Source of the DNA: Flectobacillus roseus
Lineage (GTDB): Bacteria > Bacteroidota > Bacteroidia > Cytophagales > Spirosomataceae
NCBI RefSeq assembly: GCF_030056665.1
Contig: NZ_JASHIG010000012.1
Strand: one strand, 5' to 3'
DNA length: 64,000 bases
Part shown: one piece after another, positions 24,120-31,266 of the stretch
Layout of the letters: every line of letters starts with the position of its first letter
Position numbering within the stretch: position 1 is the stretch's first letter
Notes under the pieces: generated by a model
Told to the model about the DNA's origin: nothing
Seen by the model: only the letters and a program-made list of their open reading frames with translations
The model's database searches: none
Position numbers and translations under genes: made by a program

Positions 24120-25430
24120 ATGAACAATAAACTGATACTTTGGTCTATTACTGTGGGTTTGGGAGGCTTCCTATTTGGTCTAGATACTGCTGTAATTTCA
24201 GGAGCGGAACTCGAAATCCAAAAACTGTGGAATCTCGATAGTTGGACACACGGTTTGGCAGTTGCCATTGCCTTATATGGTACTGTAATTGGCGCTGCAT
24301 TCGGTGGTATTCCAGCCGATAAGTATGGCCGCAAAAACACGCTTTTGTGGATTGGTATTCTGTTTTTCCTTTCGTCAGTTGGAGCGGCAATTGCTTCTGG
24401 CGTGAATATGTTTATGGTTTTTAGATTTATTGGAGGTTTGAGTATCGGGGCGTCTTCGGTGGTTGCTCCTGTATATATTTCCGAAATTGCTCCGCCAAAA
24501 TATCGTGGTCGTATGGTGATTTCGTTCCAAGCCAATATTGTTTTTGGTATTCTTATCGCCTATGTTTCTAACTATCTTCTTCAAGGCGGTGCAGATTCGT
24601 GGCGCTGGATGTTGGGTGTTGTGGCTTTTCCATCATTGTTATTTTCAGTTTTGATGTTATTTACCCCAGAAACACCGAGATGGCTATTGCTCTACAAGGG
24701 TGACGAAGCCAAAGCAAGAGAAGTGTTAGCCATTACGGAAGAAAACGTCTCGGGAGCAGTCGATGAAATCATGGTGTCAGCCAAACAAGAAGCATCGAGT
24801 AGCACGGATAAACTTTTCTCGAAAAAATACTTCTTCCCACTCCTATTGGCATTTTTATTCTCTTTCTTCAATCAGGCTTCGGGAATCAATGCGGTGATTT
24901 ATTATGCGCCTCGCATTTTCGAAATGACAGGTTTGGGTAAAGAAGGTGCATTGCTTTCAACATCGGGCATTGGAGTTTTCAACTTGATTTTTACGATTAT
25001 TGGTTGGTATCTGATTGATCGTTATGGTCGTAGAGTGTTGATGTACATTGGCTCGATTGGTTACATTATTTCTTTGGCATTGATTGCCATGGCTTTTTAT
25101 AATGAATCTTACGCTTACGTTCCTTATTATGTGTTTGCTTTTATTGGCGCACACGCAATCGGTCAAGGTTCAGTGATTTGGGTATTTATTTCTGAAATTT
25201 TCCCTAACTCGGTTCGCGCTTCGGGTATGGCGTTTGGTTCACTGACACACTGGGTATTTGCGGCGTTGATTGCCAATTTCTTCCCATACTTTGCTGACCA
25301 TCTAGGTGGTGGTCCCATCTTCGCATTCTTTAGTGCTATGATGGTTTTCCAATTGATTTATGTATGGAAAATGATGCCTGAAACCAAAGGTGTTTCGCTC
25401 GAAGATTTGCAGAAAAGATTGATTCACTAA
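24120..25430 (+). CDS. Sugar porter family MFS transporter
   Basis: The 436-aa protein has 12 predicted membrane helices and the sugar-porter signatures: GGFLFGLDTAVISG in helix 1, DKYGRKN between helices 2 and 3, PVYISEIAPPKYRGRM (about 116), PETPRWLL (about 181), QASGINAVIYYAP in helix 7, DRYGRR, and PETKGVSLE near the C-terminus. It should be a proton-coupled importer of a monosaccharide. A PfkB kinase of the fructokinase type lies two genes downstream, so fructose or a related hexose is a reasonable guess. Confidence 0.93.
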   Translation: MNNKLILWSITVGLGGFLFGLDTAVISGAELEIQKLWNLDSWTHGLAVAIALYGTVIGAAFGGIPADKYGRKNTLLWIGILFFLSSVGAAIASGVNMFMVFRFIGGLSIGASSVVAPVYISEIAPPKYRGRMVISFQANIVFGILIAYVSNYLLQGGADSWRWMLGVVAFPSLLFSVLMLFTPETPRWLLLYKGDEAKAREVLAITEENVSGAVDEIMVSAKQEASSSTDKLFSKKYFFPLLLAFLFSFFNQASGINAVIYYAPRIFEMTGLGKEGALLSTSGIGVFNLIFTIIGWYLIDRYGRRVLMYIGSIGYIISLALIAMAFYNESYAYVPYYVFAFIGAHAIGQGSVIWVFISEIFPNSVRASGMAFGSLTHWVFAALIANFFPYFADHLGGGPIFAFFSAMMVFQLIYVWKMMPETKGVSLEDLQKRLIH

Positions 25431-25452
25431 TTCAAAAATCAGCCACTTCGCT

Positions 25453-25863
25453 ATGTCATTAGTCTTAAAAAAAATACAACATATAGGAATTCCTGTAACC
25501 AATATTGAAAAATCAGAGGCATTTTATCAAAGTTTAGGTTTTGAAAACGTTATGGGATCTGCTTTTGAGCATCCAGAGGGAAACGGAAAAGTTGCCATGA
25601 TGAAGAGTGGTGAAATTATCATCGAAATTTATCAATTTCCAGAAACAGTTTTACCCGAAATTGCTAGCAGAAAAGATGGTCATGTCGATCATATTGCCTT
25701 TGATGTGGAAGATATAGACCAGACTTTAGCAACACTCAAGGCAGGTGGGTATGAAATTTTGGAAGAAGCACCTGTTTTTCTTCCTTTTTGGAAAAATGGC
25801 TGTAAATACTTCAATATCAAAGGGCCAGATGGCGAACGATTGGAGTTTAATCAAATTTTATAA
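25453..25863 (+). CDS. VOC-family (glyoxalase-like) protein
   Basis: The 136-aa protein has the two-module vicinal-oxygen-chelate pattern: IQHIGIPVTNIEKSEAFYQSLGF at the start, a later HVDHIAFDVEDID, and the end YFNIKGPDGERLEFNQ. His (HIGIP), Glu (EIYQF), His (DHIAF) and Glu (LEFNQ) are in place as metal ligands. It could be a lyase, isomerase or epimerase. It is tucked 22 bp behind the sugar transporter and ahead of a sugar kinase, so a sugar-related role is likely. Confidence 0.88.
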   Translation: MSLVLKKIQHIGIPVTNIEKSEAFYQSLGFENVMGSAFEHPEGNGKVAMMKSGEIIIEIYQFPETVLPEIASRKDGHVDHIAFDVEDIDQTLATLKAGGYEILEEAPVFLPFWKNGCKYFNIKGPDGERLEFNQIL

Positions 25864-25914
25864 GTCCAGCTGACTTTTGGAAAACGAAAAAATAACGATT
25901 TAATCATTCAGAAA

Positions 25915-26826
25915 ATGCAACAATATATCTGCTGTTTTGGTGAAGTTTTATGGGATATGCTTCCTAGTGGCAAATTACCTGGAGGAGCTCCCATGAATGT
26001 GGCAACGCATTTACAAAACTTGGGAATTCCAGCCAAAATGATTAGCCGTATAGGAAAAGATGAATTAGGGGCAGAAATTAAAGCTTTTCTAGAAAGTAAA
26101 AATTGTACCACTGAGTGGATTCAGGAAGACGAAACTTTAACGACAGGATGGGTAAAAGTACAACTGTCTAAAAAGAATGAGGCAACGTATACCATTGTTC
26201 ACCCCGTGGCATGGGATTTCATTCAGACCAATGAAGCTACTCAACAGCTAGTCAATCAGGCTTCTGCCCTAGTATTTGGCACTTTGGCAAGTCGTGACGA
26301 TACCTCATATCAAACGCTTTTGAGTATTTTGAAAAATTTACCAAAAGACTCTAAGGTCTTGAAGGTATTCGATATAAATCTTCGTCCTCCACACTATTCA
26401 CAAGGTTTAATTGAGGAGTTTTTACAATATGCGGATATCGTAAAACTCAATGAAGATGAGCTAAAAATCGTTGCAAAATGGTATGAAATAGAAGGAGATG
26501 AAGAAAACCAGTTACGTGAAATTAGTCAAAAGTTTAATCTCAATACCCTGATTGTAACTAAAGGCGGCGACGGAGCTATCTTGTTAAGATTAGAAAGCGA
26601 TGGTAAAAAATACTTTTACCAACAAGCAGGATACAAAGTAGTAGTAGCAGATACCATAGGAAGTGGAGATTCTTTTTTAGCAGGTTTCTTGAAAAATATT
26701 ATAGCAGAAAAATCCTCAGAATATGCGCTGAATTTTGCCTGTGCCATTGGTGCCCTTGTTGCTTCTCACAGCGGTGCTAATCCTGCTATTACTGAGGCTG
26801 ATATTGAGGGAGTGATGATGAATTAA
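25915..26826 (+). CDS. PfkB-family carbohydrate kinase, probable fructokinase
   Basis: The 303-aa product shows the substrate-side motif LPGGAPMNVATHLQNLG near residue 22, IGKDELG, FDINLRPPHYS, NEDELKIV, a TKGGDGAILL segment, and the catalytic DTIGSGDSFLAGFL with the base aspartate near residue 250. This set is typical of fructokinases of the ribokinase family. It forms a small operon with the transporter and the VOC protein, so import followed by phosphorylation of a hexose is the likely pathway. Confidence 0.9.
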   Translation: MQQYICCFGEVLWDMLPSGKLPGGAPMNVATHLQNLGIPAKMISRIGKDELGAEIKAFLESKNCTTEWIQEDETLTTGWVKVQLSKKNEATYTIVHPVAWDFIQTNEATQQLVNQASALVFGTLASRDDTSYQTLLSILKNLPKDSKVLKVFDINLRPPHYSQGLIEEFLQYADIVKLNEDELKIVAKWYEIEGDEENQLREISQKFNLNTLIVTKGGDGAILLRLESDGKKYFYQQAGYKVVVADTIGSGDSFLAGFLKNIIAEKSSEYALNFACAIGALVASHSGANPAITEADIEGVMMN

Positions 26827-26914
26827 TGATTTAATTTAGTGATTTAAAAATAAACATCGAATTGCTCTTTTACTACTCAGAAGTTGGTGGTATTTTTCGC
26901 GTTTTTTATTTCTG

Positions 26915-27034
26915 TGCCTCTGTGCCTCTGTGCCTCTGTGCCTCTGTGCCTCTGTGCCTCTGTGCCTCTGTGCCTCTGTGCCTCTGTGCCTCTGTGCCTC
27001 TGTGCCTCTGTGCCTCTGTGCCTCTGTGCCTCTG
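26915..27034 (+). repeat. Octanucleotide tandem repeat, 15 perfect copies
   Basis: The unit TGCCTCTG occurs 15 times without a mismatch over 120 bp (reverse strand CAGAGGCA). Because 8 is not a multiple of 3, all frames stay open through it, which yields false repeat peptides. It lies between the sugar kinase and a convergent rhodanese gene. Confidence 0.97.
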
Positions 27035-27267
27035 TCTGACTTTCTGAGTACAACAAAATATGGAGTTCAACTCCTTTGGGGACTTTAAACAAAGCCGCAC
27101 AATTTGTCAATGAAGTCCCTACTTTACTGTGTAGCATTAACCATTTGTATAAATTTGATAACGGAAAAGGCAGTCAAAATAGACTGCCCATTTCCAATCA
27201 AGCAAAATTTTAACACTATCTATCCCCTTTCAATTATGCCGTAGGAAGCTTATGTTTCTTACGGCTT
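27035..27267. other. Spacer between octamer repeat and rhodanese gene
   Basis: Together with 26827-26914 and the repeat this is a 440-bp gap without a gene. A small inverted repeat (AAGGCAGTCAAAATAGACTGCC near 27167) and TAGGAAGCTTATGTTTCTTA near 27242 could form terminator-like hairpins; both lack a long T run. Confidence 0.4.
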
Positions 27268-27651
27268 TTATTTTGTAGGAAGCCCCTCCTCTTCAGCCCA
27301 AGCTATTATTCCTCCATCGAGGTTAAAAACCTTTTTGAAGCCTAATTTGAGTAATTGTGAAGCTGCTCTTTTACTACGAATGCCAGATGCACAATAGACA
27401 AATGTAGGTTTATTTTTATCTAATTTCTGGGCTTTACTCTCAAAATCTGGCGAACTGATATCCATCAACATCGCTCCTGCAATCATACCTCTTGCGGCTT
27501 CGCCTTGCGTACGCACGTCTATGAGGTTTTTCGAAACTTGTTTATTTAACTCCTGCTGATAACTCTTGGGTGCAAGGGTAATAATATTAGGATTTGAAGT
27601 ACAGGCTAATAATGTGAAAAGGACTATCGAAATTTTAGAAAAAAGTGCCAT
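27268..27651 (-). CDS. Rhodanese-domain lipoprotein
   Basis: The 127-aa product has a lipoprotein signal with lipobox LLAC (Cys17). A single rhodanese domain follows with NLIDVRTQGEAARGMIAGA and the active-site loop VYCASGIRS (catalytic Cys near 87), then LDGGIIAWAE. It would transfer sulfane sulfur or act in redox handling in the periplasm. It stands alone. Confidence 0.9.
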   Translation of the reverse strand: MALFSKISIVLFTLLACTSNPNIITLAPKSYQQELNKQVSKNLIDVRTQGEAARGMIAGAMLMDISSPDFESKAQKLDKNKPTFVYCASGIRSKRAASQLLKLGFKKVFNLDGGIIAWAEEEGLPTK

Positions 27652-27876
27652 AAGCGTATTTATTTTTAGATTTTGTTAAATTGGAATACGTTATTAGTAA
27701 ATAGAATATTGGATACTTGAAGGTATTCATAACCAATACACTATTAACTAATAAGGTCTTCTGATTACTCTCTTAGAAGTACAAATAAACCAAATACTAA
27801 ATTAAGTTCTTGTAACATATATCACACTCGCTAAAACATTAACTTTACTACTGTTGAACTATAAATCCAGCTTTCC

Positions 27877-28584
27877 TTGATGAAAAAACATATATTCCTA
27901 TCGCTATTCCTTCTTTGCGTAACTTACAGTCTGACATTTTCTCAAAATGGGCTGTTTCATCGCTATACAGACTCTACGTTATTGGTGAGAGATGCCAATG
28001 TTGTGAGACTCAAATATCAAATCAGAATTGCTCAAAAATTAGGCAATATTTTACCAAAAGCTAAAGCTATTTTAAACACAAGTCCCTATTTAGTCTATTG
28101 GGATCATGAATTGTCTACCATTAATTTACCTCTTTGGTCGCAGGTAATTGAGCCTCAAAAAGCCTTTTTTACAGAACTCAATAAGAGTAAAAGCAAAGGG
28201 GAAGAAATGTTTGGGCTTTTCTTCAATGGTTTTTATATCATTCACGAGTTGGGTCATGGAACCGATGCGTATTTAACAAAAAAAGCCAATCGTAAATATT
28301 TAGATTTTTATGAAGGCGAATACCTTGCCAACCAAATTGCGATTGCTTACTGGCAAGAAGCGGGCTATGAGAAAGAGCTACAAAAATGTTATCAATACGC
28401 CTTAAAATTTACCAAACAACTTCCTAATCCAGTACCAAAAGGAGAAGATCCTCTTAAATTTTTTAATACAAATTATGATGAGCTCTCGAAGGATCCATTT
28501 AAGTACGGATATTTTCAATTTAAACAATTTGTAGAAATTTATGAAAATAGGAAAACTTTGCATCTCGATGATTTGCTAAAATAA
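27877..28584 (+). CDS. Secreted protein with HELGH zinc-protease motif
   Basis: The 235-aa product has a Sec signal peptide (cleavage after LTFSQ, about residue 23). FYIIHELGHGTDAY near 125-135 provides a perfect HExxH zincin motif. The segment EGEYLANQIAIAYW about 20 residues later offers a Glu as third zinc ligand, in the pattern of gluzincins. A small periplasmic or secreted metallopeptidase is likely. I do not recognise a named family. A terminator follows 36 bp after the stop. Confidence 0.6.
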   Translation: MMKKHIFLSLFLLCVTYSLTFSQNGLFHRYTDSTLLVRDANVVRLKYQIRIAQKLGNILPKAKAILNTSPYLVYWDHELSTINLPLWSQVIEPQKAFFTELNKSKSKGEEMFGLFFNGFYIIHELGHGTDAYLTKKANRKYLDFYEGEYLANQIAIAYWQEAGYEKELQKCYQYALKFTKQLPNPVPKGEDPLKFFNTNYDELSKDPFKYGYFQFKQFVEIYENRKTLHLDDLLK

Positions 28585-28620
28585 TACCCCGTTGTGACTA
28601 TTTGAAGAAAACTCCCTATG

Positions 28621-28648
28621 ACCTCACCAAGTGTGAGGTTATTTTTTT
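28621..28648 (+). terminator. Rho-independent terminator of the metallopeptidase gene
   Basis: A 7-bp stem ACCTCAC/GTGAGGT with loop CAAGT is followed by TTATTTTTTT. The earliest in-frame ATG of the MATE gene (28618) lies at the foot of this hairpin, which argues for a later start of that gene. Confidence 0.85.
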
Positions 28649-28695
28649 GTAATTTCGCCCTCCGAATTTTATCAACAACAAAACCATCCATTCTC

Positions 28696-30054
28696 TTGAA
28701 TACTTTTCTCAATCGTTATAAATCTGATTTTAAAGCCACTTTTAACCTTGCACTACCCATTATTACCGCTCAAGTTGGGGTAATGTTAATGGGTTTTGCA
28801 GATACAGTGCAAGTAGGTCGCATGGCGCATGGCTCTGTTCAGGCCTTGGCCGCTGCTGCTGATGCAAACGGTATTTTCTTTAATATTGCCATTATTGGCT
28901 ATATCTGCTTGCAAGTAGTGGCGCCACTTGTCTCATCGGCGCAATCCTCAAACAACCCCGGGCAATGTAAACAATTACTTCGTGCAAGTGTGGTAGTTTC
29001 GCTCATTATGAGCGTAATATGTGCTCTAATCATCGTGTTGATTGGGCTGAATATTGACTTGTTGAAACAACCTAAAGAAATCAAATCGATGACCCTAGAT
29101 TTTCTTTGGATAATCACCATTTCTATCTTTCCTTCTTTTGTATTTTCAGCAATCAAAAGTTTTACTGACGGACTTTCGCATACCAAAGTTGCCATGCAAA
29201 TTACCATCAGTGCCTTGTTGCTCAACGTGGTTTTAAATCATTTTTTAATTAATGGGTACAAGGATATTATTCCTGCACTAGGCTTAAATGGCGCTGGTTA
29301 TGCAACCCTAACTGCTAGAACTTATATGGCAGTTGCCATTATAATTTATACGCTTCGTGACAAAGCTTTCAAACCGTATTTGCAAGCCTCAAAGCAAGGT
29401 TTGGATTCTATCAGAACACTGGTTGGCAAAATAATGAAGCTGGGTATTCCGAGCGGATTTCAGGGATTTAGTGAGGTTGCTGCCTTTTATGGTGCTGTTG
29501 TCATGATGGGATGGATCAGTTTGCCACATAAGGCTGCACACCAAGTGGCTATAGGTTTTGTATCTATGACCTTTATGGCGGCAACAGGCATTGGTGCTGC
29601 GGGAGGTATCCGTGTAGGTTCGGGGATGGGTGAAAAAAATAGAAAAGCCATCATCAATGCAGGAACGTCTGCCTTATTGATGGGGCTAATTTTTATGGGA
29701 ACTTGCAGCGTGATATTCCTGATATTCAATGATTTTTTGGCAAGCTATGTCAAAGACGACCAAGTTGTAGCACTGGCTGCCGAATTAATTATTTGGGGTG
29801 GAATATTTCAGTTATTCGATGGAGTACAGGCAGTGAGTGTAGGTATCTTACGAGGTATTGCTGATGTCAATGTGCCAACAGTCATTACCTTTATTGCTTA
29901 TTGGGTGGTTGGTCTACCAATGTGCTATTTCTTGGGGTTTGTACTTGACCTCAAACATATTGGTATCTGGATTGGACTTACTTCTAGTTTGTTTGTTTCG
30001 GCATCATTACTGAGTTGGCGATTTTATGCAAAATCAAACAAACTGTGGCATTAA
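28696..30054 (+). CDS. MATE-family multidrug/cation efflux transporter
   Basis: Twelve membrane helices and the MATE patterns LALPIITAQVGVMLMGFADTVQVGRM (helix 1 region) and GIPSGFQGFSEVAAFYGAVVMMGW (helix 7 region) identify the family. The proteins export drugs or metabolites in exchange for Na+ or H+. I chose the TTG at 28696 (452 aa, beginning NTFLNRYKSDFKATF). The ATG at 28618 would place 26 unrelated residues, translated from the preceding terminator, before the helix-1 region. Confidence 0.88.
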   Translation: MNTFLNRYKSDFKATFNLALPIITAQVGVMLMGFADTVQVGRMAHGSVQALAAAADANGIFFNIAIIGYICLQVVAPLVSSAQSSNNPGQCKQLLRASVVVSLIMSVICALIIVLIGLNIDLLKQPKEIKSMTLDFLWIITISIFPSFVFSAIKSFTDGLSHTKVAMQITISALLLNVVLNHFLINGYKDIIPALGLNGAGYATLTARTYMAVAIIIYTLRDKAFKPYLQASKQGLDSIRTLVGKIMKLGIPSGFQGFSEVAAFYGAVVMMGWISLPHKAAHQVAIGFVSMTFMAATGIGAAGGIRVGSGMGEKNRKAIINAGTSALLMGLIFMGTCSVIFLIFNDFLASYVKDDQVVALAAELIIWGGIFQLFDGVQAVSVGILRGIADVNVPTVITFIAYWVVGLPMCYFLGFVLDLKHIGIWIGLTSSLFVSASLLSWRFYAKSNKLWH

Positions 30055-30158
30055 CATATGAGATTTAATGAATGTTGAATGAGTGATTTTTGATTATTAG
30101 TTGAGTTTTACTGTTAGAGAAGCAGTGCTTTTTATCTAGAAATCAGCTATCTAGCATA

Positions 30159-30288
30159 CTAGACAAAACGAGTAAAAGACCTTCAAGTGTTTGGACTCCG
30201 TCACAGAATTTTATGGAAACAGTTTTAAACTGTTTAAAAAAGTAAGTCCAAGACTAAGTCTTGAACTAGGAACTTCAATTTTGTCCAG
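30159..30288. mobile_element. MITE-like element, copy 1 (130 bp)
   Basis: The ends CTAGACAAAA and TTTTGTCCAG are inverted repeats with one mismatch. The interior holds CAGTTTTAAACTG and AAGTCCAAGACTAAGTCTT. A second copy of exactly the same length lies at 52749-52878. There is no coding capacity. The 295-bp gap in which it lies contains no gene. Confidence 0.65.
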
Positions 30289-30349
30289 TAAACAGGAAAT
30301 ATATAATAAAAAATCACTCATTCTCAATTCACTCAATTAAGAATACCCT

Positions 30350-30874
30350 TTACTTACCCAACGCCAATTTGATATGCTCTAAATGGTGTTTGGCATGCCA
30401 AGCACCCATATCCAAGGCATCAATTAATTTGATATATATTTGACGAATTGGATGATAATATCCCCTCTGAAATTCCTCCTCTGACATTTGCTCAATGAGA
30501 TACGTCCAACGAGCGTGAGTTCCTTCTATCATTTGTAAAGAAAATGCGATAGGTGCCGTTTTGGCCTCCTCCATAGTTGCCCAAGCATCAATTTTGGCCA
30601 CCACACCATTGGGGTCGGTCTCAGTCAAGGCATGTTTGAAACGGATATAATGCAACAGGTGCATATCTGCTACATGATTGATTAACTGCTGAATAGTCCA
30701 ACTTCCTTCACGATATTGTTTTTGTAAATCTTCATGCGACAAATTTTCAGTTAAAGCACGATACTCGGCAGGGATATTCTTTAAAATATTGAGTCTTTCC
30801 TGAAACTCTTCTGGTGTGTACTCGCCTTTTGGCGACCATTTTCCAATGGGGAATTGTAATGCTGTAATGTCCAT
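30350..30874 (-). CDS. DinB-family protein (YfiT/bacillithiol-transferase-like)
   Basis: The start at 30874 gives a 174-aa protein beginning MDITALQFPIGKW, the usual N-terminus of this group. A longer frame to 30979 adds 35 atypical residues. It is a four-helix bundle with three histidines in the DinB positions: INHVADMHLLHYIRFKHAL (about 85-103) and WHAKHHLEHI near the C-terminus. The family binds a metal and transfers thiols or acts on small molecules. A GxxGxW-like SPKGEY region precedes helix 1. Confidence 0.88.
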   Translation of the reverse strand: MDITALQFPIGKWSPKGEYTPEEFQERLNILKNIPAEYRALTENLSHEDLQKQYREGSWTIQQLINHVADMHLLHYIRFKHALTETDPNGVVAKIDAWATMEEAKTAPIAFSLQMIEGTHARWTYLIEQMSEEEFQRGYYHPIRQIYIKLIDALDMGAWHAKHHLEHIKLALGK

Positions 30875-31113
30875 TTTTTCAAAGTTGTTTTGTTCAGAAC
30901 GAATAAAGAGATGATTTATGATTTTGGTTAAAGATGAATAATCTCTCTTCGTAAGTAACAAACTGTGCGTCAATAACATTTCATATCAACTCCGTAGTGA
31001 CGAAAATTTAATAGGTAAACCTGCATGATTTCGGAATAGGGTGCTACTAAAGTCCCACCCTATTCCGAAATAAAAGTGATTCCATTTAGCCGGTGTATTT
31101 ATTCACCCACAAC

Positions 31114-31207
31114 CAAAAAGGCGGTCGAAAAACTAGTTTCGACCGCCTTTTTTGATACTATATTCCAAAATGATACTTTGTTAAGACGTAAAGTATTACG
31201 TCTCTAC
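31114..31207. repeat. Composite repeat with terminator palindrome, copy 1
   Basis: The palindrome AAAAAGGCGGTCGAAA ... TTTCGACCGCCTTTTTTGATA (31115-31158) is a bidirectional intrinsic terminator between the DinB and leuS genes. It is followed at 31180-31207 by a second hairpin, TTAAGACGTAAAG/TATTACGTCTC. In reverse orientation the same two modules occur at 36955 and 45803. Confidence 0.8.
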
Positions 31208-31266
31208 TGGTGAATTTCTTTTTAAAAACTACATTCACCACTCACAATTCAACATTCTAAATTATT

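Noticed and set aside
26915..27034. CRISPR-like array
   Set aside because: Units are 8 bp and contiguous without spacers, and no cas genes are present.
26862..27137. Repetitive open frames on both strands through the octamer repeat
   Set aside because: They exist only because an 8-bp repeat without stop codons keeps all frames open; composition is not that of a protein and no start or ribosome site fits.
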